A DNA stretch of 64,000 nucleotides from Trissonchulus latispiculum (lineage: Eukaryota; Nematoda; Enoplea; Enoplida; Ironidae). Below, piece after piece: positions 11,084-22,985 of the stretch; position 1 is the first letter of the stretch, and every line of letters begins with the position of its first letter. The position numbers and the translations under genes were made by a program. The DNA lies in the NCBI GenBank assembly GCA_030248195.1, contig JASAND010010598.1, positions 62,001 to 126,000 on the forward strand, in the 5' to 3' direction. The notes beneath the pieces are model-generated. The model had not been told where the DNA came from and did no database searches. It saw only the letters and a list, made by a program, of their open reading frames with translations.

Positions 11084-13602
11084 TTGCCTGAATGCTGGTT
11101 ATTGAATACAACTTCTTTAAGGAACAAAATTAATGAATTGAGGCTACAAGTGTTTAATAGTCAAAGAAAGCCTGCTTGTATCTTTGTAACTGAGACGTGG
11201 TTTAGTCCTGATACTGACGGTGACGAGGATGACAGGTCTTGGGAAATTGATGATTTTGTGCTGTATAGACGTGACCGGGTCGGGCTAAGAGGGGGTGGGG
11301 TTACAGTGTACATTAGATCCACTTTAAAACATACATATTTAAATGGTATTTCTGGACTAAATTGTGAAAGTATTTGGATGGACATTAATTTTCGAAACGA
11401 AATATTCAGATTTGGTTTGTTTTATCACTCACCAACTCCTGGCATATCCAACTTGGATGATGTATTGTATAATATAATGATAGGGATAACTGGACATAGA
11501 AATGTAATAGTACTTGGAGATTTTAACACACCAACTGTAAATTGGAATGCAGCAGTGGCCCAGGGGCCCAAGGGGCTAATGCAGTCAAGTTGTTAGATTT
11601 TTGTTTAGATAATAGTTTGACGCAGTTTGTAAATGAACCTACAAGTGTAATACCTCCATTTAATGTATTGCATTTAATCTTGGCTACAACTCCGTATAGT
11701 ATTGCCGAGATAGAGGTTGCTGCCCCTGGGGTCAAGCACTCATAATGTCATCAAGTTTTGTCCTAATATGAAAACAATTTGAATCTGGCGATGTATGATT
11801 TCAGTCGTGCAAGATATGGTGATATGGCTGTCTTTTTACAGAATATAGATTGGAATTATTTGTTTGATTCGTGTTTGAACGTTGATCAAATGTGGAATGT
11901 ATTTGAAGATGTTGTAAATGAGGCTATTCGACTTTTTGTTCCAAAACGTTCTTTACGTAAAAAATTTTCCTTTCCTATTTCTCGGATCACTCAACGCTTA
12001 ATAAATAGAAAAAAACATAGCTGGACTCGGTATAGACGCTCTAGTTCGGTGATAGATTTAACTCAGCACAAAGCTATTAGTAAAGAGTTGTCGAAATCTC
12101 TACGTAAAGACCAACTAAAGTTTGAGAATTCCTTATGTAATAAACAAAATCTTAAAGGTTTCTATAGCTATGTCAAAAATAACTTGAAAGGGCAAGAAAA
12201 AATAGTGAGTTTGAAGACTGAGAACAATCTCATTTTGGAAGGAGATAAAGAGAAGGCTGATTGTCTTAATTCCGTTTTTGCTTCTGCGTTTGTTGATGAT
12301 AATGGAGTGGATCCACCGTTTAATTCTAGATGTAATACGGTTATGGATGATGTGCATTTTGATGAATTTATTGTGTGGTCTGCCCTAAATCGTTTAACTG
12401 CTAAAAAGTCGTCTGGTCCGGATGGTATTCCATCTATCTTGTTGAAAAAACTTTCTTTAGAATTAGCGGGACCTCTAAGTCAAATTTTCTCTCTGTCGTA
12501 TGCAACGGGTCAGGTACCGAAAAGATGGAAAACAGCAAATGTATGCCCGATATTCAAAAAAGGCAACAGACAGGACCCTAAAAACTATCGTCCTATAAGT
12601 CTTACAGTAGTTTGTTGCAGAGTAATGGAAGATATACTTAAACGGGCTATGATGGAGCATATATTGGAAAATAAGCTTATTTCTACAGCTCAACACGGGT
12701 TTCAAGCGCGAAAGTGTACTGTGACACAATTGTTACTGTTTGTTACTGAAATTGTCAAAGTGTTGGATAAGGGTAAATGTGTGGATGTAATTATATAGAT
12801 TTAGCACGTGCATTTGATACAGTTGGACATTGGACAGATAGTATATCTAGGTGGTGTGTGGAATGGCAGTTGAATATCTCAGTGCCTAAATGTTCAGTTT
12901 TAAGACTGTTTCCTTATGGCTGTAATAGAAACGTTTTTCAGCTACCTCATGATTATACATTAAATAATGTACAGTTATCTGTTGTTCAAGAAGTTCGTGA
13001 TTTGGGAATTACAATGGATGATAATTTAACTTTTACATCTCATGTTGCCAAATTAAGATCGAAAGCTGCCAAGAGAATGGGTTTAATTTTTCGAGTCTTT
13101 AAATGTAAAAGTAGAACCTTTTTAAAAAATGTTTACTACTTATATCAGGCCCATAGTGGAATATGCAACTGAGGTTTGGAGTCCTAGGTTTCTGAGAGAT
13201 ATTAGGTCGATTGAAGCCGTGCAGCGTTCCTATGCTAAAAGAATAGCTGGTCTGGAAAATTTGCCTTATCATGATAGACTTCAAATATTGGATTTAGACT
13301 CGATTGAATTGAGAAGATTAGTTTTTGATTTATGTACTTTGTATAAGATTGTTCATAACTTAATTGATATAGAGTTTGATTCGTTGTTTCGTTATGCGGC
13401 TGTAATTGGCACACGCTTACATTATCTAGCGTTACGACCTGAAAGATTCAGCCGATTTCATACCAGCTATTTTTACCATCAGCGAGTATGTAATATCTGG
13501 AATCATTTACCTGAAGACGTAGTGAGTGCTAAGTCCTTTTCTATATTCAAAACTAGACTAATGTCAAATAGAGAGTTACTTAAAAGGTATGTTCGAGGGT
13601 GA
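11084..13602 (+). pseudogene. CR1-like LINE ORF2 (APE endonuclease + RT), dead
   Basis: Non-LTR retrotransposon polyprotein in broken frames. Endonuclease: 11084-11596 (TETWF, GGGVTVYIR, VLGDFNTPTVNW), continuing in another frame at 11542-11745. RT: 11779-12798 (SSGPDGIP, KNYRPISLT, QHGFQARKCT), ending at a TAG in front of the motif A-like IDLARAFDTVGH. Immediately after, sequence jumps to the thumb region (CVEWQLNISVPKC), so the whole block that should carry the catalytic YADD motif is deleted. The C-terminal part is 12777-13602 (YIRPIVEYATEVWSP). It cannot encode active RT. Clade is inferred from motif style. Confidence 0.85.
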
Positions 13603-13790
13603 CCGATTTAAAAAATTTTTAGGTTTAAAATATTTCCCGTTTCGAATTGTCTTTCTGGGTTAAACCTAACATTTTACATATGCTTTTGGACTAATTTGAT
13701 GAAAGTTTTAGGTGGGTGTGCTTGTAAGGCACCAGATGGTGCGTATGTACACCTATAACCGCCCATAATAACTCTGTTTCATGTTGTCAG
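13603..13790 (+). repeat. Probable 3' UTR of the CR1-like LINE
   Basis: Follows the ORF2 stop. It contains an imperfect stem, GGTGGGTGTGC with GTACACCTAT, around 13710-13757, in the position where CR1-like elements often carry a 3' hairpin. The exact 3' end is not defined. Confidence 0.4.
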
Positions 13791-14470
13791 TGCTTAGTAT
13801 CTATGTACAATCTAAAGGGCTCTTTCGTTTATCGTACAAATCCAGATTTGCCCAGTTACAGTTATTCGTAGTCTGCACGGTCTAGATCCCATCAAGGTAG
13901 TTTGGGGTAAGTAGGTGAGATGTAGCATACCTACATACGCTAGGGGAACAGCTTTTGTTCATGAAAAATTGCTTGTCAATTTTTCTCAAAGTTGAAATAA
14001 CTTGAATATTTCAATTTCTTCTTGCTAGCTTTGGCAACGCTTATATATATAAAGATATATATAAATCAAATTTGAGAAGTCAAAATTGTTCGGTATATAA
14101 ACGTTTTGATGCCAATTTATATACTTTTATGTGATACGTATACGTATATGCATATACTACGTATATATACGTATATTTTTGCGAAAATGAGATAACAAAT
14201 TTGCTTAAGTATATAAACTTTTTGATGCCAATGCTATCAAAAGTTGTGGACTGCACTTGTTCGAGGGGCAACTGAGCAGCGTACGTACGTCTGTTTGCGT
14301 ATTTTGGAGTATATATATATAACATGAAATTATGACTGTGCTATGTAGTTACTCCCGTTTTGTGAGTAGTAGGGCTTAGGGGCGAACAGGTGCAATCCAT
14401 GAGGTGGGTCCACAGTACAAATGTGCAAACAGAATTATATTTGATGTTTGCGTACTGTGGGGCGGTTGTT
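13791..14470. other. AT-rich spacer with TA/TACG palindromes
   Basis: Contains TATACGTATATG-type palindromic runs (14040-14175) and a duplicated phrase TTTTGATGCCAAT (about 14105 and 14221). No gene seen. Confidence 0.5.
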
Positions 14471-14497
14471 CATTTCATTCCATTCCATTCCATTCCA
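14471..14497 (+). repeat. CATTC pentamer microsatellite
   Basis: Five CATTC/CATTT units. It marks the point where the envelope-like ORF of LTR element A is truncated. Confidence 0.8.
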
Positions 14498-15571
14498 ACG
14501 AACTTTCCATAAAATCATTATGATGCCTTTTATATACCACTCCTTCTGTCACAAAACAATTGTAAACTTCAAAAACTTTCCATTTACAACAATTTATACC
14601 ACCTCCCGGGTAATACCAGTTAAGTTTGTTGGTAGTTTGCCAAAGTCCACCCTTTTTCTCTAGACTGCCATAACGACAAGTATGCCAACGATGCATATTT
14701 TCGCATTTTTGCTCAGGAACCGGTATATCCTGTTTCTCCTCCGTCTTCAAATTTTCATCTGCGAAAAAATAAGTAAAAGTTTCGACTTTTTGGTACACAA
14801 TTTTGCATCGCCAAGCTTTTGTCGGATACTGTATCAAATTATGTTTGTAAAGAGCTAACTCTGTGTCCAAGGGGACACCTTCATCAACATGTTTTTGAAC
14901 CGCACATTGCACATATTCAGGTATTGCCAGAGCGCTTTGCCATCTTTAGTCTGACAGAGTAAAGGTCGCTCCGGGACCGGTATAGCAGATGCAAAATTGC
15001 TTCCTGCTAGTATTATGCTCATAATACTGACACTAAAAAGGAGTAATGAAAAATAACTGTTTCCTTGAATAGACGAACATTTTGCACGGTTAGGAGCACT
15101 AACACTATCTTTTGGCTTGCCCGGTACTTTCTTATTTTTGGCCTTAGGTCTGGGCGTTGTAATAGTCTGAGTTTTTGAGTGTGCAATTTGAGTACTAGAG
15201 GAGTCAATTTTTACAGATCCTATCATCTTAGAAGTAGTTTCATTTTCATCATAAACTCTCTGAGCCAGGCGACGATTTTGCTCGAATAATGCTTCATTTT
15301 TCTGCCTGACTTGCACATAGGCAGACTGTAACTTTTGTTGGTTTTTAGCTATAATTTGCTGACCGTCTTGTAGAGCATTTAATGTCATAGTTATATCTGT
15401 TAACTCTTGTAAATGCGACCCTGTGACCGGACTCTCTTGTAAATATCCTATTCGCCGATTTATAGGAGCAGCTGGGGTACGACTAGGTCCAGCTTGACTA
15501 TAATTTCGTGACGGACCACAAAAATTAGGAGACCGTCCCGCTGGAGGACCCCCTTGTCGTTTCTGAGAACA
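14475..15571 (-). pseudogene. Envelope-like membrane protein ORF of LTR element A, broken and truncated
   Basis: Coding continues in the gag frame after an in-frame TAA (15572-15574). A polar, coiled-coil-like stretch (about 15388-15130) leads to one hydrophobic segment (about 15070-14995) and then a Cys-rich ectodomain-like region. A frameshift near 14860-14910 moves the rest into the frame 14912-14475. The Cys and Trp spacing and position after gag suggest a retroelement envelope glycoprotein, possibly of the mononegavirus/chuvirus-derived type seen in arthropod LTR elements, but that family assignment is inference. The gene is broken and lacks its C-terminus and membrane anchor. Confidence 0.5.
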
Positions 15572-16818
15572 TTACATAGCGTAATGACCAGGTTTTGAAC
15601 AGAAATTGCACACAGGGCGGCCATCAGCAGCCCAACGCCCCCGATTTAGTTGTGGCTGATTACTCCGATTCTGTGGTTGTGGTCGGCGGTCTATATTGCG
15701 AGAATTTGAATTCAACATGTTTTGAGCCGGTGTTGGACCGGAATTTCTTGCACTAGAAAAACCTTGATCCATTTTGTTACGTAATTCTGATAAATTTTCA
15801 TTAACATATTGCTGAAATTGCTCAAACTTTTTGGCCTGAGTAATTGCTTGCGAGTGTTGCAACTTCATTGCTTCCACCACTTTACCCATTTCTGTGAGTA
15901 CAGGTTCAACTTCGGGATTAGTTTGCTGCTTGTCTGTTAGCGGAAATGAGTACGCAGCAACTGATTTGGATGCCGGCCTCGTTAAACCTTCTAGAGCTTC
16001 GATTTGATAAGCCTTTTTAATGGCATCCCGAAAATCGATAGAATTTTGCAAAATTAACTGAGTTTTATACATAGAATTTAACCCATTCATAAAACTGTTA
16101 AAAGATAAATTCATTGCTGCATCAGAATCCATTTCGGGATAAGCCTTTTGAACTAGTCTTTGAATAGCATAGGCAAAATCTTGAACGCTTTCTCGAGGTT
16201 TTTTAGTTCGGCTATGAAGTTGCATGCTCGTAAGTCTTTCATGCTCGGCAGGCTTAAGTTGCTCTGTGAGAGCAGCTTCTAAATGCTCTACAGTATCTAC
16301 TGCTTTGAGACGGTTCCAGATTTCTGTAAACATCAAGCGCAAAATCTCTTAAATATGCAGGAAGTACTTGTAATTGCTTGGCATCGTCCCAATATCTGGG
16401 CGATAGCCACTAATTTGAAGACTACGAACCAGTCATCTATGGACTGTTCGTCAGATTTTCCAGAAAAAGGTCTCAAAGTATCTTTAGGTAGTGAAACAGT
16501 CTCTGTCGGGCCCACCAAGACCGGTTTTTGACTTGGTATTGCCGCATTAAAAGTGCTGAAAAAGGTTTGCTTAAAAGCCAAAAAACCATCTTTCAAATTT
16601 GAAAAATCTTGAAATTCAGTGACATCTGGCAGTTCTGAAATTTTCTGAGTGCACGTGGCTAACTCATCTTTCATGTCTTCAAGCATTTTTGCTTGTGTTT
16701 TTGCTTTTGAATTTTGAATGCCGCTCTGGGCGGTCGTAGTCTGGATTTTGCGGAAAATGTTGAGAGTTATTTGTATCGTCAAACCCACCCTTTCCGTCGG
16801 CCATACAGCGTAACGCAC
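15572..16818 (-). pseudogene. Gag of LTR element A (capsid and zinc knuckle), frameshifted
   Basis: Retrotransposon Gag. The N-terminal part lies in frame 16818-16333 (LRPFSGKSDEQSIDDWF), the capsid part in frame 16342-15572 (ESVQDFAYAIQRLVQKAYP). The two overlap by ten bases, so a single frameshift separates them. The C-terminus has a CCHC zinc knuckle beginning CNFCSKPGH at about 15605; a TAA stop (15572-15574) falls between its His and its last Cys. The knuckle supports Gag identity, and the stop shows decay or readthrough. Confidence 0.75.
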
Positions 16819-17183
16819 AACAAAATTTTACGGTTTATAAACAGATATATGAACTCTCAACATTTTCGGAAATTCTACAAGTTTCGCTCTTCCGGGCAAA
16901 TAAATTTTCCTTAATATTTCTGTCACTTGTCCGTGAACCACGTGTCCGTCTCGAAATTATATTTACTTTCGTACGGTCTTGGAGATACCAGATTCGTACG
17001 TTAACCACGTTTGATTCAGTTCATACTCTAATCACAGCTAGTTAAAACACGTTTTATGTACTCTTCAACTCTAACAACACAATAAACTACAATCACAATA
17101 AAATTATCCAAGTACTCAGATACCCACCAAAAAGTTGACATCCAACCAGGATCTGGAAGGACAGATGAGGATTTCTCCACGGA

Positions 17184-17483
17184 TCACTGGCTAGGACGTC
17201 CCAACACCGGTCTTCCGAGGGTTAGATCCACTGGCTGAGTTCCTGGCGGAAACAGGCTTCCGGACGGCTGCGGACTTCCTGATGGCTCTCCAAGGATCTC
17301 CAGGAAATGTTGACAGACCGGACAAATCGCTGAAATTTGCCTGGGTATCTGAACGATGACTGGGACCGTCACAGTCACCGGTAGCTGAGCGGTCTGCAGT
17401 GGCAGAGTTGTTGATGCTGATAAGTCAGCAGTCGGATACGTCTGCTGGAAGTGAGCGGCAGACTGTTGTGGCCACTGATTCAT
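17184..17483 (-). CDS. Proline-rich leader ORF of LTR element A, uncertain
   Basis: A 99-codon frame starting 80 bp after the primer-binding site. It is Gln/Pro/Thr-rich with one CPVC pair. Position fits a gag leader or first gag exon. No domain recognised; it may be chance coding in the leader. Confidence 0.3.
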   Translation of the reverse strand: MNQWPQQSAAHFQQTYPTADLSASTTLPLQTAQLPVTVTVPVIVQIPRQISAICPVCQHFLEILGEPSGSPQPSGSLFPPGTQPVDLTLGRPVLGRPSQ

Positions 17484-17583
17484 GCGCTGTCACCCAACAA
17501 AAAGGGTGGCAGTGGCTTGGTGTGTTCGTTTAGTTCGGCGGACTTCGCTAGACTTGTCTCGGCAACCACGCTCTGCTACCAAT

Positions 17584-18396
17584 TGTGGCAAGGCAGAACT
17601 GAGAGTGTGCCAGGTAACTGATAGCTGAACGGGAAGCCGGCGCAGTGGAAATTTACTTTAAACTTCTGAGACTTTTGGTCAAGTGCTGGGATCGCACCCT
17701 CACACTGACTTTGAAACTTTAGAAACTCGGTCAAGTGCTGGGATTTCACCCTCACACTGACTTGCACACAAATAGTCTGAATGTAGGTTTAATTTAACGG
17801 CTTAGGTGTGAACCCTCGGCCTCTAACTAGAATTAAACTTAACTAATCTGTGGATCGCGGACAAGTCTCTCCAACTGCGAAGTCCTAGTCTAATCGTTCG
17901 TTTATTCGCAAGTAAGCAGAACACCACACCAAACCACTGCAACTTCCAAGACAGGCACTAAACAACAATTTGCGGACATTTTTATAGTGGGTAAAACCCC
18001 GCCCTCCGCTTGCGTCAATAGTCTTTCGGGAGCCCGTTTTCGGCTTAGTTTTAGATGTTTTCGTTTCTGTTCCTTCCAAAGTCGGGTCTGCTATTCTTCA
18101 AATTGGGTCGGCCCCTTTTAGGTTTCGCTTTTGTTAATGTTGTTTTCGATAATTTGGGACGTTTGCAGGAAATATAAAAACTTAGAAAATTCTTCTAAAA
18201 ATTCATCAAAATGTCAAACTTATGGTAATTCCTAGAATTACCTCAAACCCTTCCGCAAAACCTATCTTTCTGACGAATTAAAAAACACTCGTGTTTTCTT
18301 TTTAGGCCCAATCCCCTTTTAGCCCTTTAGTCTTACTGTAGCTGCTAACAAGTCAGTATCGACAAAAACTCTCGACGAAAACTGCTGCAGCAAACG
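17584..18396 (-). repeat. 5' LTR of LTR element A
   Basis: 813-bp reverse-complement match to the solo LTR at 8515-9325, with only scattered differences. It ends TGCCACA at 17584 just before the primer-binding site (about 17564-17581). Confidence 0.85.
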
Positions 18397-18754
18397 AACA
18401 ACAACAGCAACAGCAATACTACAAACAACAATTTCACAGCCGCATTAGGCGGCATTGCCAAGTTGTACATATGGATTCTAATTTAAATTATTTTGTCAGC
18501 TGCGTATTATTGTTAAATTCTATAATCACTTTTAGAGACTTAGGTTTTCATGTAGCTTTGTCACCTTGAATGTAAATAGCTATGGATAAGCAAATGTTAA
18601 CTTTGTTTACGTAAGGGTCTAGGTGTTAATCTTAAGAAATCCATTTTTTACGCTTGGGACATTAGTTAGAGCAAGAGTAGATGATAGGAAGAGTATGACA
18701 CGGGACTCTTCCTAGTGTAATTGGCCTGTCAGATGCTCGGCACATTAAGGCCGA
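18397..18754. other. Spacer, CAA/CAG-rich then AT-rich; no gene
   Basis: CAACAACAGCAACAG microsatellite-like stretch flanks the LTR. A small GGAAGAGTATGACAC inverted phrase at 18690-18715 resembles a worn end of the CAAGAGTAC MITE family. Confidence 0.4.
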
Positions 18755-18961
18755 AATCTCGGGGGGGGGCACGGTTAACACAGTTAACCATGTGCTTATA
18801 TGCGTTTGAACTGAAATGCGTTTGATTGGCTGCTTCGCTGCTGCTATAGAAACGCACTGGTGAGTGCTACGATAGCTAAGTAACCAATCAAATGCATTTC
18901 AGTTCGAACGCATATAAACACACGCTTAACAACGTTAAGCTGAGCCCCCCCCCCGAGATCT
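18755..18961. mobile_element. ATCTCGGGGGGG TIR MITE, about 207 bp
   Basis: The left end ATCTCGGGGGGGGG is mirrored by CCCCCCCCCGAGAT on the right. Inner arms CTTATATGCGTTTGAACTGA and AGTTCGAACGCATATAA pair. It has no coding capacity. Confidence 0.8.
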
Positions 18962-19006
18962 CGGGGGGGTCACCTTATACATGTAATTTTGACATAAGTT
19001 AGGGGA

Positions 19007-19150
19007 TTAAAAATTTTAATTGCTGTTTCTTTAATGGCGGATTAATTGGTAAAATCAACTCGTTTAATCCGCGGATTAAACGAGTTAATTTTAAGCAGTT
19101 TAATTTGTTTAGTCTTGCATTAAAGAAATAACAATTAAAATTTTAATCCG
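19007..19150. repeat. 144-bp palindrome centred on CCGCGG
   Basis: Arms GGATTAAAAATTTTAATTG and CAATTAAAATTTTAATCC flank the centre TTTAATCCGCGGATTAAA at 19063-19080. A TTTAATCCG motif also occurs at 19166-19175 and 53379-53390, so this is probably one member of a small palindromic family. Confidence 0.75.
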
Positions 19151-19254
19151 GCTGATTTTTAGTCCGTTTAATCCGACCATTTTAATCTTTAAAGAAATAG
19201 AGCATAAGTTTAGTTTTATGCATTGGATATCTCATTGATTTACTAATTAGTTCA

Positions 19255-21190
19255 TGTCAGTGATCATATATGGTATTATGGTGCAAGTTTGTATAAGGTG
19301 TCGTAAAGTCGAATGTATTAATGGTTTTTGCTGAATTTGTTTCATTTATTTTATTTGTATTTGAAAGTATGGGTTGGCTGCTACCGATTATCCAATAGGG
19401 ATTAACCTTCAGAAAGATTTTTTCAATTTTACCGTAGCGTGACCTAGAGGTAGAAATTAATTTGAGTGCATTGTCGATTATGATTGATATGGGTTTAGTA
19501 AGACCGTGTTTACTAGCAATAATCGTTCTGAATTTTATTGGATTTTTATGAAATTTAGGTATTTTATGTACTCTTGGTATTTGGTAGATGTGGGGGTAAT
19601 TAGTTGTATGACTCAGTTTGCATGTTATTATCTTTACAGTATTTATAAATAGATGCAGCGATGTTTGAGTAGTTTAGAGTACAGTTGGTATATGTGTTAG
19701 AGTTATTACCCATTATACCTAATAATGTACTGTATATATAGTAGTCTTTGCATATAACTGCTACACTTTGGTTAGCTTTATCCACAGGTGTAAGTACAAA
19801 TTTATTATGTACATTTGCTGGTAGATTCGCTAATGTTTTTAAGATGATTTGTTTCTGATTATTATAATACATTGCATGTTTATTTAGTTCTATTTTGGTG
19901 GAATTTATAACAGAGTCCGACCATTTATTTAATGCAAATTTGTCTATCTTATATTTTTTATTTATTTTATTTATGTATCGGCTGATTCCGATTACCACGT
20001 CATTGGTAACGGTATCAATGTTTAGTTTAGTTGGTATTCTATATTTTGGGCCAGTACTAATTATTGATTCCAATTCTGGGCATTTAAGGACATTTAAGTT
20101 TCCTGTGATTATATGTTTATGGTTAATGTGAGAGTTTGGGCTATTTTTACAGTTGTATTGGAATCCATTGTTATTGTACTTGTTTACCTAAGCATCTACG
20201 GCTAGTGTGGTGATTATATGTTTATAGTTGAAGATGTGATTGGCGATTGGTTGATTATATTTGAATAATATTCTGGGTTTATGAAGTTCTTTATCTTTAT
20301 GAGAATTATCTGTAGGCCATAAATAGGAGTTTTCTTGCAGAATCCTATTTATGTTTATATTATCGATAATTCTGTGTGCGAATCTGAAAATAATATGTTC
20401 TCTGTTCTTCTTGTTAACGACTGTATTATTTTTGATGAGATTTAGCTTACCCTCAGCTAGATCTCTAATAAGGTCATATTTAGGATTATTTTTATAGTGT
20501 TCGTTTATATTGAGTACCATTTTTAATTGTTTATTTAATTTATGTATGAGACCGTAGACATGTTTGTGATTGGTGTTATCATGGTAAAGGTAACGAATGT
20601 CCTTATCATTAAAGTTATTGTTTTTATTTATCCTATTAGTTCTGGTACGTTTGTTTTGTTGTTCTTGTGATGGAAGGGTCAGGGACAAATTTTCCAATAC
20701 TGTTTTATTGTAGTTTTCCCCTTTTAAAAGTTCGTTTAGACCGTAGGGTGTCTTTGTTTTTAACCGTTTGATCCAGTATGCTTCTCTATCTCTTCAATGT
20801 GATTTATCGTAGTTTTTATCATCTGATAGTTTAGTAGCTTCAATTATTTGTATGTTAAAACTTTTGCTGGCACCTATATTGAAGTGATCCGCTAAAGTTT
20901 TACAATTAGCTTTAAATGGATTTTTGATACTATTATTACGTTCATTAGTACATATTTTTAGTTTCCTACTTGTTTCTCCAGCATATTGCAATCCACAGTT
21001 ATCGCAAGTTATTAAATATACCACATTTTCAGTTAATAAAACCATTTGTTTCATTAGTTATTTTGAATCGCTTGTTGTTGTAATATCCCTTAAAGTAGTC
21101 ACTTTCTTTGTATACAGTACAAGTGAACATCTGCGATTATTACATCTAAGACCAGTTACACAATTATTATTATTATTATTATTAACAGTG
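19255..21190 (-). mobile_element. Penelope-like element with N-terminal GIY-YIG (Naiad-type), decayed
   Basis: Read on the minus strand, one frame runs from about 21165 to 19603 with three in-frame stops: TAA 21058-21060, TGA 20794-20796, TAG 20188-20190. Order: Cys-rich lead (CVTGLRCNNRRC), GIY-YIG endonuclease (VVYLITCDNCGLQYAGETS, 21028-20972, with downstream ADHF and DKSH giving the CCHH set), linker ending YWIKRLKTKTPYGLN, then RT N-terminal part (AEGKLNLIKNN, KFVLTPVDKANQSVAVICK). A +1 shift near 19600 leads to YQIPRVHKIPKFHKNPIKFR, ASKHGLTKPI and motif A FDF near 19310, after which the element is truncated. Endonuclease before RT is the permuted order described for Naiad/Chlamys elements. 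An (ATT)n tract at about 21164-21186 marks the 5' junction, consistent with their microsatellite targeting. Confidence 0.8.
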
Positions 21191-21600
21191 GGGTTACCGT
21201 GTAAGGAGGCTATGCGAGTGGTGGTTGCTGAGTTGTCTCTAGCCCTGTCAGTATTCGTTTCCGAAGCCATTACCATAAGAGCATTGGGTGGGCATGTATA
21301 CTCTGGCCCTGATACGGAGCCCGTGCCGGCATTTTTCGTTAATGGACTGCTCATAATTATTAAGTTTATGCGACAACAGAATCATATTCAAGTCCAATCC
21401 ATAGTCAATCAATCAATCAATCGTAGTGAGGGCAGAGACACGTGACAAATAAGAATGTGGGATTATAACCCTGAGAGGTAATGTTAACGCACGCCAAAGC
21501 AAGGAATAAAGAGGAAAAGATTAAAGCGTGAACACACGCACAACCCTAGCCCATAGGGAAGAGCACGCTCATTGGCCGCCATGGGGTTGGGTTGATACCA
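21191..21600. other. Spacer between Penelope-like element and repeat D2
   Basis: Short TCAATCAATCAATC microsatellite at 21407-21423. Overlapping frames on both strands, none with a recognised domain. Confidence 0.4.
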
Positions 21601-22218
21601 AAGAAGGCAGAAGATGGATATTTAGAGATAGGTTAAGTGGCAGGAAATAAGGGGTTATATAAAGCAAATGCATATATTTATATATGTGCTTTCGTATATT
21701 CATCACTCGCGGTTGCGGATGCATTATCATTTCCAGAATCGGCAACAAACTGGCTTATTGGAGCAAATGGACTGATACTGTAAATATTAAACAAAGGTGC
21801 ACAATCACATATAAAACACAACTAGATGGGATTATGGGTTATAATTAGTCATAGGAGGTATGGTAGTAATAAGTATAGGAATTAGACGTAAGTTGTGTTG
21901 TTATATGATATGAATCAGAGTCTTTCGGCCCTAATCCCTTAGACTCTGACGAATGCAAGAACTAAGATTGCAAATTGGTAAGATATAATAAAGACACGTA
22001 GGGGTCACGAACTGAATTGGGACCACATGCGCCAGAGCGGGTAGGACCGGAATGAGTAATCGTCAGACGGATACAGTAGATGAAAGTTGCAGTTTCGTTA
22101 TAGAAGTCTTCTGTTTTTATTACAAGGCGAAATTTACTGGTTGGGCCAGCCTCAATGAGACCTGATTCATTCCGATCACATCTTTAATTATTATTGTGTC
22201 TGAATTTAGGGTTTGTCA
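21601..22218 (+). repeat. Dispersed repeat D2, copy 2, with 97-bp extra segment
   Basis: Matches 7749-8274. The extra segment at about 22046-22140 (ACCGGAATGAGTAATCG... to ...AATTTACTGG) is absent from copy 1. Either copy 2 gained it or copy 1 lost it. Confidence 0.85.
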
Positions 22219-22558
22219 GTGATGACAGAGAATTTAGATTGAGAAATTAAGAGAATACTATTTATTTCTGGCTGCGCCGGGATTCCACAGTGGCATAGCC
22301 AGATTACATAAAAACTTTTATAAGAAACTCTTATACTACTATGTACTCAGCATGCCAAGCAAGCTCGGTTCATTAACTCGAGACACCCCCGTAACTTCCG
22401 GGGGGCCCACTTTGCACTAAATACACGCTTTTATATAAGCATGTGTCTGCTTATACAAAGGCGCACGGTAGGTTATTTGTTTGTTATTTTTATTACTTTA
22501 TTATAACTTTTATTATGTTAATGCAAGTAAAAACTAATTCGACAACTGTAACATTTTC
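22219..22558. other. Spacer, no gene seen
   Basis: Contains a short hairpin CCCCCGTAACTTCCGGGGG at 22387-22406. No coding feature recognised. Confidence 0.4.
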
Positions 22559-22985
22559 ATGAAGGTTTGGTGGGGGGTAGCAGAAAAGAGGTCCCCGTTT
22601 GGTGGGAACCTCTTTCGACTCTCAACAGCCAATCAGACTGCAGAGACCCCTCCCCGTTTGGTGGGGGGGGTAGAGCAGAGGATTATGGTAGTTTTTGTTC
22701 TATTTGAAAATGGGTCCCCGTTTGGTGGGGGAGTAGCAAATAGAGGTCCCCGTTTGGTGGGTGGGGGGGGGTAGCAAAGAGAGGTCCCCGTTTGGTGGCG
22801 GGGGGTAGGCAAAAGAGGTCCCCGTTGGGGGGGGGTCACCAACAGCCAATCAGATTCAGCCCATCTTAGCCTGACTTGGCGACCCTCCCCCAAACGGGTA
22901 CCCTCCTACTGCCTACCCCCCCCCCAACCAAACGGGGACCCATTTTGCATACCCCCCACCATAGGTTAACGCGGGGGGGTCTGGG
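22559..22985. repeat. GGTCCCCGTTTGGTGGGGGG array with inverted right part
   Basis: Six or more copies of GGTCCCCGTTTGG followed by a G run and GTAGC(A) lie on the + strand (22565-22830). A spacer CAACAGCCAATCAGATTCAG is followed by units in the opposite orientation (CCAAACGGGGACCC, 22920-22945). The same units and spacer form the inside of the TIR element at 54568-55065, so this is a truncated or expanded relative. G runs of 6-10 could form quadruplexes. Confidence 0.75.

Larger units (their letters stand above)
14471..18396 (-). mobile_element. LTR element A: LTR, gag and envelope-like ORF, no pol, 3' truncated
   Basis: Minus-strand LTR retrotransposon. The 5' LTR is 18396-17584 and ends in CACA. 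A primer-binding site candidate TGGTAGCAGAGCGTGG follows two bases later. Then come a proline-rich leader frame, gag, and a membrane/envelope-like ORF, ending at a CATTC microsatellite. No protease, RT, RNase H or integrase coding was seen in the roughly 3 kb interior and no 3' LTR is present. Frames are broken by one in-frame stop and at least two frameshifts. Confidence 0.8.
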
